From NCBI RefSeq assembly GCF_003119115.1, contig NZ_CP022367.1, positions 385,001 through 449,000 of the forward strand: a stretch of DNA of 64,000 bases, given 5' to 3'. Positions 7,468-16,487 of the stretch are shown here, one piece after another. The DNA is from Azospirillum sp. TSH58. Lineage in GTDB: Bacteria > Pseudomonadota > Alphaproteobacteria > Azospirillales > Azospirillaceae. The notes beneath the pieces were generated by a model. The model was given only the letters and a program-made list of their open reading frames with translations, did not search any database and was not told the origin of the DNA. Position 1 is the first letter of the stretch; each line of letters begins with the position of its first letter. A program made the position numbers and the translations under genes.

Positions 7468-10400
7468 GGGAAGCGTTGGGCCGCGGGGCGGAGCATCGGG
7501 GGCTGGGACGGGGCGGTGCCCAGATCGAAGAAGGCGCGGTCCGCCGGAGCCACCGCGCCCGACGGCGCCGGCCAGCCGGCCAGCCCCGGCATCCGCCGCA
7601 TGGAGCCGACCGGGGCCAGCGGCGGCGCCTGGGCGGGCAGCGCCGGCACGGCCACCTTCTCCTCGCGCGGCGGCTTGCCGTCGGCCAGGACGGTGCGCTT
7701 GACCGCGAGCGTCATGAAGACCCGCACGTTGGGCTTCACCGCGGGTTGCGGCGCCGCCTGAACGGCCGGAGCGATCGGCATCGGGGCGGCGGCCGCCGCC
7801 TCCTTGACCGGCCCGCTGGCCGTGGCCTCGAACAGCAGCAGCGGTTCGGTGTCCGGGCCGGGGCGGCGGTCGCGCTGCGGCGCGGCCTGCCGGCTGGCCA
7901 GGGCGAACAGCGCCCAGGGGCCGTCATAGTCGAAGCGCAGCGAGGGTCCGTCCACCGTCACCCCCGCGCCGACGCCGGACACCGGAAGCACCGTGCCGTC
8001 CTTCGCCCAGCGCAGCGTCACGCTCAGCTTGTCGCCCGGATACCAGCGCAGCGGCGTGCGCGGCAGCATGCTGGACAGCGCGCCGTTCGGCGTGGCGAGC
8101 TTCCATTCGATGATGTCGCTGCCCCCGGCCTCGCGGCCGCGGTTGACGCGGAAGGCCGGGTCGAGCGCCAGACCGCCGCTCTGGTCCGGGGTCACCGCGG
8201 CGATCAGCAGCGGACGCGCCCGCTCCATCGTCTCCACGAAGCGCAGCGCCTCGCGCCCGGCGGTGCCGAAGCGCTCGCCGCGGCGCAAGCCCTCCAGAAC
8301 GAAGGCCGAGCGCGCGTCGAACCGCTCGTAGAAGGCGCGCACCGCCGCCGGGTCGGCGTCCTCGCCCGACACCGACGCGGCGGCGAAGGGGAAGCGGCCG
8401 GCCAGCATCTCGTTGAAGGACGCGGCCATGTCGACATAGGCGTCGTAGACGCGGGCGTCGGCGGCCAGGACGCAGCGCGTGGCGATCCACTGCTTCAGCT
8501 CGGCCAGACGGCTGCGGAAGAAGTCGTCCGGCACCCCGTCGATGGCGCCCAGATTCTGGCACCCGGCGGCGTCCACGGCGGCGCTTTCCACCGTCACGAA
8601 CTTTTCGAGCTGCGCCAGCGAGCTGTTCGGGCGCCCGCCGTCATACTTGTCCAGCTCGGTGATGATGCGCGCCCACTTGGAGGCGGCGCCCGATCCGGTC
8701 CCGGCGCCCATCACCGGGCGCTCCAGGATCTCGACCACCGGGGCGGCGATGTCGCGGGCGAGCACCGTCACCTCCTGCCGGGCGTTGCCGAGATAGAGCG
8801 CCAGCCCGGCCGGCGTGGTCTGCCCGAACAGCAGGTGCGGCACCAGCGGGCCGTCCACCCAGACGTCCAGCGCGTGGGCGTCGGGCCGGTAGAGCTGGTC
8901 GCCCTCCAGCAGCCGGTCGGCCTGGGCCAGCACGGCGTTGGCCTGCCGGGCCACCGTGTCGCGGATGGTGTCGGCGGAGGTGGTCAGCCCGATCTGGCGG
9001 AAGGACTGCATCGTCTCGGCCAGCACCGGGAAGGCGGTGCGCAGCGCGTGGGCCGAGGCGCGGAGCTGCGCCAGCCCGCCGGCCCGGTCCACGCCGCCGC
9101 CCGCCGGCCCGCTATAACCAGGACTGCCGGCCAGGGCGCGGGCGAGGATGCGCTCCACCCCCTGGCGGAGCTGGTGCTGCGCCGCCGCCCGCATGGAGGT
9201 GCGCAGCATGGCCGGCGCCTGCGGCAGGTCCTTGGCGTCGAACAGGAGATAGTCCTCGACCAGCGGCGGGATGCTGTCCAGCGCGGCGCGGTCCCAGCCG
9301 GCGCCCACGGCGGGCATCGCCAGCGCGCCGCTGTCGTCCGTCTTCATGAAGCGGCGGGCCATCCACACCGACAGGGTGCGGCGAAGCTGCTCCGCCGCCG
9401 GAGCGAGACGGGCGCCGCCGTTGGGCGCCTGCTCCAGCAGGCGGCCGATCACCGAATCCAGGCTGCGCGCGCCGACCCCCGCCTCGTCGTAGCGGCGCTG
9501 CGCCAGATCCAGGATGTCGGCGCGCAGGTTGGGGCCGAGCAGGTCGGACTTCTCAAGCCGGCTCAGCAGCGCCTCGAACTCCGGCGGCAGGACGGGGCCG
9601 TTGGCGCCGATCCAGGCGCCGCGCTCCGCCCCCAGGCCGCGGGCGGCGTCCTCCAGGCTCGACAGCACCTCGGCGTAGGCCGCCGCAGCGTCGGCGCCGG
9701 AGCGCGCCCCGCCGGCCAGCAGCTCCAGCTCGTTGGCGGCGACCGACAGCCGGGCGGCGGCGAGGCCGCCCATGGCGAGGTCGCGCAGATAGGCGTCGGC
9801 GTACTGGCGGAAGCGGCGGCTGACCTCCGCCCGGTGCGCGGTCAGGTCGATGGGGCGCTGCGCCCCCGGTCCCGGCGCCGGGATGGCGGTGCCGCCCGGC
9901 GGCTGGTCGATCTCCCAACCGTGCAGCCGCGCGGAAAAGCCGCGCGCCACACCGGAGCCCAGCGCGAAGTCCAGCACCTCGTCCAGCGGCAGGGTCGGGT
10001 CGCGGGCGTCCACGTTGTTGTAGGCACGGGCCAGCCCCTCGGCGATGCCGATCTCGCCCGCGAAGGCGCGCAGCCGTTCGAAGGCGCCCGCCCCCGCCGG
10101 CCCCACCCCGCCCTCGCGGGTCAGGCGGCGCAGCCGGTCCTCGGCGACGTCGCGCACCGTCGACAGGGCCAAGCGGCGGTAGCCGACGGCCAGCGCCCCC
10201 GACACCGCATCCGGGACGCCGCTGATCCACGACGCCGGCAGCGGGTTGAAGGTCCAATCGGTGGGCAGCATCGTCACGCCCTGCACGAAGCGGGCGGCGG
10301 GGTCGCCGTAGGCGGCGGTCATCGGTGCCCCGGCCTCGACCGCCGGGCGCTGGTCGGCGAGCTGCTGAAGCCCTCCCGGAATGTCGGCCAGGACCGGAAC

Positions 10401-11612
10401 CAGCCGGTCCGACAGGGTGGAGGCGCGCTGCACCCCCATCCACAGCAGCAGGATCGCGGCCAGGGCGGCGGCCCCCGTCCCCACCGGCCAGGAGTAGCGG
10501 CGCCACGCGCGGGACGCGGCCAGCGCGCGGGTCGGCTTGGGCAGCCCGGCCTCGGGGAATATCTTGCGGTTCAGCAGGTCGCGCCCGAACAGGGCCGGCG
10601 CATCCGCGTCGGGGCGGCCGGTGAAGTAGAGGCCGCGGACGTAGAGCGTCTCCTGATAGGCGGTGCGCTTGAAGGCGGTGCCGAGCAGGGCGCGCAGCGC
10701 CGCCTCCGTCCCGGTCAGCCGCTCCGTCAGCGCGAACAGCGGGGCGCCGTCCGGCGTGGCCGTCGCGCCGAACACCTCCAGCTCCACCGCCAGCAGGCCG
10801 TCCGCCAGCGACTGCAGCGCCTCGCTCACGAAGTCGGGGGAGAAGGCGGTCTCCAGGGCGTAGGGGCTCGACCAGCCGAGCATGCCGCCGGTCAGCGACG
10901 CCGGCAGCGCCTCGGCCAGAGCCGCGAAGCCGGGCGCCTCCTCGCAGCCCATGACCACCACATACACCGGCAGGGCGAAGCCCAGCGTGCGCTGAATCTC
11001 CCACAGCCGGGCGTACAGCTCCGTCCCGCGCGCGGTGGCGCGGCGCACGTCGTCCAGCTCGGCCAGCGGGATCGTCAGGATCAGCCCGTCGGCGGGCAGC
11101 ATCGGGCGGCGGCGGCCCAGCAGGTCCAGCACGCCCGCCCAGGCGGCGCGGGGGTCGTCCACGTCGATGACCACCGCCCGGTCGTAGAAGCGCCAGGAGA
11201 AGCCGGCGTGGCGCTCGGCGGTCACGGGGGGGCGCACCTCCTCCGCGCAGGACAGCAGGCCGGCGTCGTCCGACGCGGCGACGTCCGTGCGCAGGTACCA
11301 GGGCACCAGATAGACGTTGCGCGACAGCGTCTCGCGGTAGGCGGCCAAGCCGTCGCGGAACAGCCGGCGGATGTCGCGGATGGTGACGTCGGGCGCGTTG
11401 GCGGACAGCGCCGGAACCGCCCCGCCCTCCTCCGCCACATCGGGCGGCGGCAGGGCGGCCGGCTCCGCCGGGGCGGGCGGCGCCGCGCTGCGGGCGCGCA
11501 GCAGGATCGCCGCCATCACCGCGATGATCACCAGCACGAGGACGAGAAGCCCCGCGAAGACCCAGAACTGGTTGCCGGCGATGCCGGACAGGACCGCTGC
11601 CAGGAGTTCCAT
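7464..11612 (-). CDS. tssM: TssM (IcmF family), T6SS inner-membrane core protein lacking Walker A
   Basis: TssM spans the envelope with TssL (and TssJ where present) to form the T6SS membrane complex. The 1382-residue product has one N-terminal hydrophobic segment (about 14-39), a cytoplasmic domain, a second transmembrane segment (about 374-393) and a long periplasmic part ending in the IcmF C-terminal region. IcmF landmarks include PVYVVVMGCEEAPGF (about 215-229) and YVRGLYFTGRPDA (about 324-336). Where Walker A normally follows the PWYL stretch, the sequence is VPWYLRTDVAASDDAGLL (103-120), with no GxxGxGK, so it probably does not bind ATP canonically. Only one N-terminal helix is evident rather than the usual pair. 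It lies between tssL (15 bp) and tssA (4 bp overlap). Confidence 0.92.
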   Translation of the reverse strand: MELLAAVLSGIAGNQFWVFAGLLVLVLVIIAVMAAILLRARSAAPPAPAEPAALPPPDVAEEGGAVPALSANAPDVTIRDIRRLFRDGLAAYRETLSRNVYLVPWYLRTDVAASDDAGLLSCAEEVRPPVTAERHAGFSWRFYDRAVVIDVDDPRAAWAGVLDLLGRRRPMLPADGLILTIPLAELDDVRRATARGTELYARLWEIQRTLGFALPVYVVVMGCEEAPGFAALAEALPASLTGGMLGWSSPYALETAFSPDFVSEALQSLADGLLAVELEVFGATATPDGAPLFALTERLTGTEAALRALLGTAFKRTAYQETLYVRGLYFTGRPDADAPALFGRDLLNRKIFPEAGLPKPTRALAASRAWRRYSWPVGTGAAALAAILLLWMGVQRASTLSDRLVPVLADIPGGLQQLADQRPAVEAGAPMTAAYGDPAARFVQGVTMLPTDWTFNPLPASWISGVPDAVSGALAVGYRRLALSTVRDVAEDRLRRLTREGGVGPAGAGAFERLRAFAGEIGIAEGLARAYNNVDARDPTLPLDEVLDFALGSGVARGFSARLHGWEIDQPPGGTAIPAPGPGAQRPIDLTAHRAEVSRRFRQYADAYLRDLAMGGLAAARLSVAANELELLAGGARSGADAAAAYAEVLSSLEDAARGLGAERGAWIGANGPVLPPEFEALLSRLEKSDLLGPNLRADILDLAQRRYDEAGVGARSLDSVIGRLLEQAPNGGARLAPAAEQLRRTLSVWMARRFMKTDDSGALAMPAVGAGWDRAALDSIPPLVEDYLLFDAKDLPQAPAMLRTSMRAAAQHQLRQGVERILARALAGSPGYSGPAGGGVDRAGGLAQLRASAHALRTAFPVLAETMQSFRQIGLTTSADTIRDTVARQANAVLAQADRLLEGDQLYRPDAHALDVWVDGPLVPHLLFGQTTPAGLALYLGNARQEVTVLARDIAAPVVEILERPVMGAGTGSGAASKWARIITELDKYDGGRPNSSLAQLEKFVTVESAAVDAAGCQNLGAIDGVPDDFFRSRLAELKQWIATRCVLAADARVYDAYVDMAASFNEMLAGRFPFAAASVSGEDADPAAVRAFYERFDARSAFVLEGLRRGERFGTAGREALRFVETMERARPLLIAAVTPDQSGGLALDPAFRVNRGREAGGSDIIEWKLATPNGALSSMLPRTPLRWYPGDKLSVTLRWAKDGTVLPVSGVGAGVTVDGPSLRFDYDGPWALFALASRQAAPQRDRRPGPDTEPLLLFEATASGPVKEAAAAAPMPIAPAVQAAPQPAVKPNVRVFMTLAVKRTVLADGKPPREEKVAVPALPAQAPPLAPVGSMRRMPGLAGWPAPSGAVAPADRAFFDLGTAPSQPPMLRPAAQRFP

Positions 11613-11627
11613 GACCGTCCTCTCCCG

Positions 11628-12515
11628 TCAGCGGGTCACGCGGACCGATGCCTGAAGCACCGCGTCCGCCGCGTTGGAAAGCTGCGCGGTGGACATCCAC
11701 CAGAGCGCCTGACCCAGCACCAGCCACAGCCCGGCGATGGCCCCCAGCACCAGCGGCCAGCGCGGCCCGCGCGCCAGCGTGCGCGCCTTGCCGTCGGTCA
11801 GCGTGCAGGCGTAGGCGGCGGGGATCAGCGTCCGCCCCGTGGGCAGCACCCCGGCGCCCAGCTCGGACTCGCGGCCGGCGATGAACTCGAACAGGCGGGC
11901 GCTGTAGTCGCGCAGGGTGGACTCGCCGCCCGGCACCCGGCAGCGTCCCTTGAAGCCCATGCCGAGCACGCAGAGATAGACCGCCGCCAGCTGGACCAGC
12001 CGCCGGTCGTTGCTGGCGAGCAGCGCCTCCATCCGGTCGAACACCCGCTCGCCGGCCAGCCGGGTGCGGAACACCGCCTGCTCCAGCAGCACGCTGCGCC
12101 ACAGCTCCCGCCCGTTCCACTCCACGTCGTGGATGAACAGGTCGTCGGCCAGCGCCGCCATGGCGTATTGCGCCTCGCGGTGCTGGCTGATCATCAGGTC
12201 GGTGCCGGTGCGCCCGACCTGGACCGCCTGCGCCTCCAGAAAGTCCTGAAGACGGCGGATGATGATCTCGGCGTCGGGCTCCAGCGCCAGGGCCGGCACC
12301 GCCGCGGCGGCCCCGCGCGGCGCCGGGATCGCCAGGGCGTCCTCGGTCAGGAAGGCGGGCAGGCTGTCCGCCGTCTCGCCCGCGGCGCCCTCCGGCTTCG
12401 CGGCGGCGGCTGTGGGGCGCCCGGCGCCCCCGACGGTGGCGCGGTGCTTCCGAAGTTCCCGCGCGAAGGCGAGGAAGTGATCGACCAGATCCCGGCGGTG
12501 CAGCATGGCGGTCAT
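11628..12515 (-). CDS. tssL: TssL (DotU family), T6SS inner-membrane protein
   Basis: TssL anchors the T6SS membrane complex and recruits the baseplate. The start at 12515 (MTAMLHRRDLVDHFLAFARE) lies eight bases after the tssK stop. After a low-complexity linker (about 35-90) the DotU domain begins at IIIRRLQDFLEAQAV. It contains the conserved YAMAALADDLFIHDVEWNGR stretch and the FEFIAGRESELG segment. A single C-terminal hydrophobic helix (PLVLGAIAGLWLVLGQALWW) gives the expected tail anchor. No OmpA peptidoglycan-binding domain follows, so wall binding must come from another protein; the neighbouring SPOR proteins are candidates. The length is 295 residues. Confidence 0.93.
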   Translation of the reverse strand: MTAMLHRRDLVDHFLAFARELRKHRATVGGAGRPTAAAAKPEGAAGETADSLPAFLTEDALAIPAPRGAAAAVPALALEPDAEIIIRRLQDFLEAQAVQVGRTGTDLMISQHREAQYAMAALADDLFIHDVEWNGRELWRSVLLEQAVFRTRLAGERVFDRMEALLASNDRRLVQLAAVYLCVLGMGFKGRCRVPGGESTLRDYSARLFEFIAGRESELGAGVLPTGRTLIPAAYACTLTDGKARTLARGPRWPLVLGAIAGLWLVLGQALWWMSTAQLSNAADAVLQASVRVTR

Positions 12516-12523
12516 TCCCAGCC

Positions 12524-13867
12524 TCAGGCGCTGACGAAGAGGGTGATCTCGACCGGGCGGAATCGGCTGCCCAGCGAGTCCGGATTCCAGATCTCCAGCC
12601 GCTCGCCGGGGACGATATAGCGGGGATCGACCTTGATCTCGAAGGGCACCACGCCGCGCGGGGCGGCCACCCCGCCCTCGCCGCTGTCGTCCAGCGCGAC
12701 GCGCTCGGCCCCCTTGACGCGCAGGCCGGACAGCGTCTCCAGCCGCGAGCGCGAGGCGACGATGCAGTTCTCCATCCAGGCGGCGACCTCGCTGACCGGG
12801 GCGGCGGCCGGACCACGCACGCCGACGACCAGCCGGCCCTTCAGCCAGGTCTCGTCCATCAACAGGCCGAACATGCCGTCCTCGAAGGTGAAGGGGATGC
12901 GGGCGACGCCCTCCTTCACGCGGTCGATCATGCGCAGGATGAAGTCGCGCACCTCCCCGAAGCTCGACATCGGGTCGTCGTGGTCGTAACGCGACAGCTT
13001 TGCCGGAACGGCGCCGCTGGCGAAGGCCGACAGGTGACCGGCCAGCGTGCAGAGCGACATGTAGACGTCGAAGGGGTGGCAGACGCCGACGCCGAGCTGC
13101 GCCTCCAGCGGCGGCAGGCCGGTGACGAGGCTGCGGATCTCCGCCCGCGCTGCCTCGGCCAGCTCGGTCGCCGGGTTGCCGTTGCCGACGCCGGAACGCT
13201 CGGCCAGGAACAGCGCCTTCTCGCGCACGCGCCGCACCACCTCCGCCCCCAGCCGGCCGAGCGGCGCGTTGGCGGCGACGGTCAGCGCCGGCGGCACGAA
13301 GTCGGTCAGCACGAAGGCGTCGTTGCGGAAGGTCGCCTGCGCGATCGGCATCGAGACGAACTTCTGCGGCGGCTTCTGCGTCGGACCGGTGGTGGCGAAC
13401 AGCGCCGGACGCGGGCGCAGCCGGGCGATGGACAGCTCCTCCCCGCCGTGCTGGTCGGCGACCGGCGCACCCTCGACCGAGACGTAGCGCGGCGTCTCCC
13501 CCGGCCCCGGCGCGCGGTCGCCGCGGGCGGCGGGTACGATCAGGTGGATGGTGATCTGCGTCTGCCCCACCGGGTCCGCGTAGGCGGAGATGTCCACCTC
13601 CAGCGGCTCGTCGATCCCGGCGCGGTAGTCCACGACGAGGCCGTCGGGCAGGATCGCCTCCAGCTCCCGCACCTGGACCAGCCCGGAGACGAGCTGCACC
13701 CGGTCGACCTGGAGATGGACGACGCCCCAATGGAAGGGCCGCGCCTGCCGGACATGGTAGGTCAGCTGCCGCTCGTGCCGCAGCGCCTGCTGCTGGAAAT
13801 GCTGCGGGGCCAGCAGCATCCCGTCGTGCCAGTCGATGGCGTCGGGAATGTCGCGCGCCTCGGTCAT
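12524..13867 (-). CDS. tssK: TssK, T6SS baseplate protein
   Basis: TssK trimers link the baseplate wedge (TssEFG) to the TssLM membrane complex. The 447-residue protein begins with the highly conserved WHDGMLLAPQHFQQQ motif (residues 13-27) and retains the mid-region IPFTFEDGMFGLLMDETW and the C-terminal block PRYIVPGERLEIWNPDS. The length is normal. It lies 27 bp after the lipoprotein gene and 8 bp before tssL in the same transcript. Confidence 0.95.
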   Translation of the reverse strand: MTEARDIPDAIDWHDGMLLAPQHFQQQALRHERQLTYHVRQARPFHWGVVHLQVDRVQLVSGLVQVRELEAILPDGLVVDYRAGIDEPLEVDISAYADPVGQTQITIHLIVPAARGDRAPGPGETPRYVSVEGAPVADQHGGEELSIARLRPRPALFATTGPTQKPPQKFVSMPIAQATFRNDAFVLTDFVPPALTVAANAPLGRLGAEVVRRVREKALFLAERSGVGNGNPATELAEAARAEIRSLVTGLPPLEAQLGVGVCHPFDVYMSLCTLAGHLSAFASGAVPAKLSRYDHDDPMSSFGEVRDFILRMIDRVKEGVARIPFTFEDGMFGLLMDETWLKGRLVVGVRGPAAAPVSEVAAWMENCIVASRSRLETLSGLRVKGAERVALDDSGEGGVAAPRGVVPFEIKVDPRYIVPGERLEIWNPDSLGSRFRPVEITLFVSA

Positions 13868-13894
13868 GCGGCCCTCACGGATTGGGAAAGAACA

Positions 13895-14356
13895 TCACGG
13901 AACCAGTTCGACATCCTTGTCCCCGGCGGTGAGGGTCAGCGTTCGTGTGTCGGGCACGCGCAGGCGGTGCGGCCCCGGCGTGGCGTAGTTGGCGAAGACC
14001 AGGATCGCCCAGGCCGGCTCGCCCGGCGGCAGGTCCGCCTTCAGCGTCTGGCCGGGGACCAGCTCCCAGCTCGTCACGCCGAGCGTGGTCGGGTGGTCGC
14101 GCAGGGACTGCTCGCGCTGGCCGAACCACTCCGCGGCGGTCAGCGCCCCCAGCTTGTCCACCAGCGCCTTGTCGCGGACGGCGACGAGGTCGATGGCGAC
14201 CGGCGTGGTGTCGTTGGCGGCGGGCGCGACCGTGAAGGACACGCTGTCCAGCGCGGCGCGCGGCTTGTCCGCGCACCCCGCGACCATCAGCGCCAGCACC
14301 AGCGCGCCGGCAAATCCCAATTGCGGCCCAAATCCTTTTCCGTTCACCGGAGTCAT
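13895..14356 (-). CDS. TssJ-like outer-membrane lipoprotein (candidate)
   Basis: Small exported lipoprotein: a hydrophobic signal ends in the lipobox VAGC (Cys28). The remaining 125 residues are predicted mostly beta, with PVAIDLVAVRDKALVDKLGALTA-like spacing and WELVPGQTLKADLPP followed by AWAILVFANY. TssJ proteins have this size, a lipobox, a beta-sandwich and a sequence of this type, and the gene lies beside tssK, tssL and tssM where tssJ is expected. Sequence conservation to classical TssJ is weak, and many alphaproteobacterial Imp loci were thought to lack it. The assignment therefore rests on size, lipobox and position. Confidence 0.65.
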   Translation of the reverse strand: MTPVNGKGFGPQLGFAGALVLALMVAGCADKPRAALDSVSFTVAPAANDTTPVAIDLVAVRDKALVDKLGALTAAEWFGQREQSLRDHPTTLGVTSWELVPGQTLKADLPPGEPAWAILVFANYATPGPHRLRVPDTRTLTLTAGDKDVELVP

Positions 14357-14361
14357 GGCGT

Positions 14362-15132
14362 TCAGCGCTCTCCCGCTTCGGCAAGGGTGACGACGGTCCC
14401 GGTCACGCCGTTCGCCCGCGTCAGCGCGTCCAGCGCGCGGGCGGCCTCGTCGGCAGCGGCGTAGCGTCCGGTGCGCACGGCGTAGGGGGCGTTGCCGCCC
14501 GGCAGCGGCGCGAAATCGACGGTGCCGCGCACCCCGCGCTGGGCGGCGGCGGCGGCGAAGGACTCCGCGTTGGCCGGGGTGGCGAAGCGACCGAGTTCGA
14601 TGGCGTAGTGGCGGACCGGCGCCGGGCCGTCCTCCTTCAGGGCGTCCAGCCGGTCGTTCAGCGTGTCCTCGACGACGCCCTCCACGCTGTTGCCGGCGAA
14701 TTCGGTGACCCGGTAGCCAGTCTTCTCGATAACGTGGGCGGCGGTGCCGGCCATCCAGCCGGGCAGGAAGCGGCGGGCCGCGTCGGCGGCGCCGCGGGTC
14801 ACCGGCTCGGTGGCCGAGATCGCCCGTCCGCGCGCCTCGTCACTGAAGATGTCCGCCGTCTCGATCACGCCCTGGCGGGCCTCGAAGCTGTCGGCGACGT
14901 TGCGTTTCGCCATCGCGGCCAAACCGCCGCCCGCGGCCGGCGCCCCGTTGGATGACGCCGCGTTGGATGACGCCGTGGCGGGAGCCGAAGCCGAGGCCAC
15001 CGGCGCGTCGTCGTCGCCGGTCAGGATCAGCGCCGCCATCACCGCGCCCAGCAGCAGAGCCACGACGGTCAGCACGGCGACACCGGCGGCCAGAGCCGCC
15101 ACCTGCCATCGTCCGAGCGTGATCGTGGTCAT
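14362..15132 (-). CDS. Membrane-anchored SPOR-domain protein in the T6SS locus
   Basis: Single-span inner-membrane protein with a periplasmic C-terminal SPOR domain, which generally binds denuded peptidoglycan. The start at 15132 has an AGGA site. The hydrophobic segment is about residues 9-38; a Ser/Ala-rich linker follows (about 43-70), then a conserved but unassigned middle region (AKRNVADSFEARQGVIETAD). The SPOR-like repeat is at about 175-250 (HYAIELGRFATPANAESFA, then YAVRTGRYAAADEAARAL). The length is 256 residues. It lies 5 bp upstream of the lipoprotein gene and 217 bp downstream of another SPOR gene, so it may begin its own transcript. Confidence 0.8.
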   Translation of the reverse strand: MTTITLGRWQVAALAAGVAVLTVVALLLGAVMAALILTGDDDAPVASASAPATASSNAASSNGAPAAGGGLAAMAKRNVADSFEARQGVIETADIFSDEARGRAISATEPVTRGAADAARRFLPGWMAGTAAHVIEKTGYRVTEFAGNSVEGVVEDTLNDRLDALKEDGPAPVRHYAIELGRFATPANAESFAAAAAQRGVRGTVDFAPLPGGNAPYAVRTGRYAAADEAARALDALTRANGVTGTVVTLAEAGER

Positions 15133-15349
15133 CGCGGGAAATCCTGGGGAAGACACCATCGGGCGGACCGCCCGCCGTGCAGGGCGGCGGCCCAGCCTGA
15201 TAGAAGCATCCCGGCGGCCCAAATCCGCGCGCTGTCTGGTTCGTTCTGGCGTAGTCCCGCGGGGGTTTCGCGGCGACGGGCCGGAAGCCCACCCCACCAT
15301 GCGGAGAAGCCCGCAAATCCAGCGGGTTACCCCCTTGGTCCGAACTGGA

Positions 15350-15877
15350 TCATTCGCCGCCGCCGGCCTTCGCCGGTTGGGCGGCGGGAAGCGGCTCCTC
15401 GACCACCACCCCGCCGATCCCGGCGGTCCGCTCGAAGGACGGGCGGCGCGCCTCGGCCTGCCAGCGGTCGGCGAAGGCGCCGGCGCGCACACGGTGCCAC
15501 TGCCCCCCGGCGGCGTCCATCGTCTCGACGATCTCCACCGGCAGGCCCCGCCCGGCCAGCGCCGCCGCGAAGTCCTGGGCGTTGCCGGCGGAGCGGAACA
15601 CGCCGAGTTCGATGGAGAAGCGCGCCGTCGCCGCCTTCACGGCAGCGACTGGACGGACCGGCACCGCGGCCGGCGTGGCGGCCGGCGCGGCCTTGTCCGG
15701 CTCCGCCTTCGCCGTCTCCTGCGGCGCGGCGGGTGATGCGGCGGGCGCGGCACTCGCCCCGGCGGGTGCGGGGTCCTCCGCCGCACCCGGCAAGCCGCCG
15801 CCGGCCAGGAAATAGCCGCCGGCGAAGGCCACCAGGAGGAGAAGCAGCGCCAGCACGCCGAGCAGGAGTTTCTTCAT
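15350..15877 (-). CDS. Second membrane-anchored SPOR-domain protein
   Basis: The 175-residue protein has an N-terminal membrane anchor (MKKLLLGVLALLLLLVAFAG), an Ala/Pro-rich linker (about 30-80) and a C-terminal SPOR domain (ARFSIELGVFRSAGNAQDF at about 85-103, then WHRVRAGAFADRWQAEA). It presumably binds septal or remodelled peptidoglycan in the periplasm. It lies 10 bp after the lytic transglycosylase gene. A transglycosylase beside two SPOR proteins suggests local wall remodelling for T6SS insertion, which is an inference from context. Confidence 0.8.
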   Translation of the reverse strand: MKKLLLGVLALLLLLVAFAGGYFLAGGGLPGAAEDPAPAGASAAPAASPAAPQETAKAEPDKAAPAATPAAVPVRPVAAVKAATARFSIELGVFRSAGNAQDFAAALAGRGLPVEIVETMDAAGGQWHRVRAGAFADRWQAEARRPSFERTAGIGGVVVEEPLPAAQPAKAGGGE

Positions 15878-15887
15878 GGCACCGCGC

Positions 15888-16487
15888 TCACGAGTCCGGG
15901 CCGCCGCACAGCCGGCGCATCTCCGCCGTCTCGCGCTGGTAGCCGAGCCGCACCCGCCGGTCGAGCACGAGGCAGAGATAGGTGTCCTGCGCCGTCGGGT
16001 CGCTGGCGTGGTAGCGGCGCACCGCCTCCGTCCAGGAGCCGTGGCGGTCGTACAGCTCCCGCAGGAAGCGGGCGGCGTAGGCGACGTTGACCGCGGGGTC
16101 CAGCATGTCCTCGCCCCCCGCGAAGGAGCCGGCGTGCCAGCGCGTGTGGATCTGCATGCAGCCGACCGCCACGTCGCCGCGCAGGCCGCCCTCGCCGTCC
16201 TGCATCAGCCGCAGCGCCTCGCGCCGCGTCGCCGGGTAGTGCGGGCGCCCGGAGACGTTCAGCGCCCAGGGCCAGGGCATGCCCGCCCGCCCGGACTCCA
16301 CGACGCTCATGGCGTGCAGGATGCCCGGCGGAATGCCGTAGAGCGCCTCCCCGTTGCGGAGGTAGCGGCTGCACTGGAACAGCGCGGGGCCGCCGTCCGA
16401 TACCGGGGCCACCTCCGCCGCCGCCGGCCCGGCGAGCAGCGTGCCCACCAGGGCGAGCGCGCCGGCCAGGATGCCGCGCGTCCTCAT
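15888..16487 (-). CDS. Lytic transglycosylase (SLT family), exported
   Basis: Predicted peptidoglycan lytic transglycosylase acting in the periplasm. A signal peptide ends near AGPAAAEV. The catalytic fold is visible: GIPPGILHAMSVVESGR places the probable catalytic Glu in the VVESG motif, followed by WPWALNVSG, then GCMQIHTRWH and DPAVNVAYAARFLRELY, all standard SLT blocks. The length is 199 residues, a short single-domain form. The start overlaps the stop of the SpoIIE-type gene as ATGA. T6SS loci often carry a dedicated transglycosylase that opens the wall for the membrane complex, and that role fits here. Confidence 0.88.
   Translation of the reverse strand: MRTRGILAGALALVGTLLAGPAAAEVAPVSDGGPALFQCSRYLRNGEALYGIPPGILHAMSVVESGRAGMPWPWALNVSGRPHYPATRREALRLMQDGEGGLRGDVAVGCMQIHTRWHAGSFAGGEDMLDPAVNVAYAARFLRELYDRHGSWTEAVRRYHASDPTAQDTYLCLVLDRRVRLGYQRETAEMRRLCGGPDS

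Noticed and set aside
7446..12620. A plus-strand open frame of about 1700 codons antisense to tssM and tssL
   Set aside because: The translation is Arg/Gly/Ala-rich with no recognisable fold, while the minus strand encodes clear TssM and TssL.
9553..12816. A third-frame minus-strand open frame of about 1090 codons overlapping tssM, tssL and tssK
   Set aside because: Out of frame with the three recognised genes; composition is Arg/Gly-rich shadow sequence.
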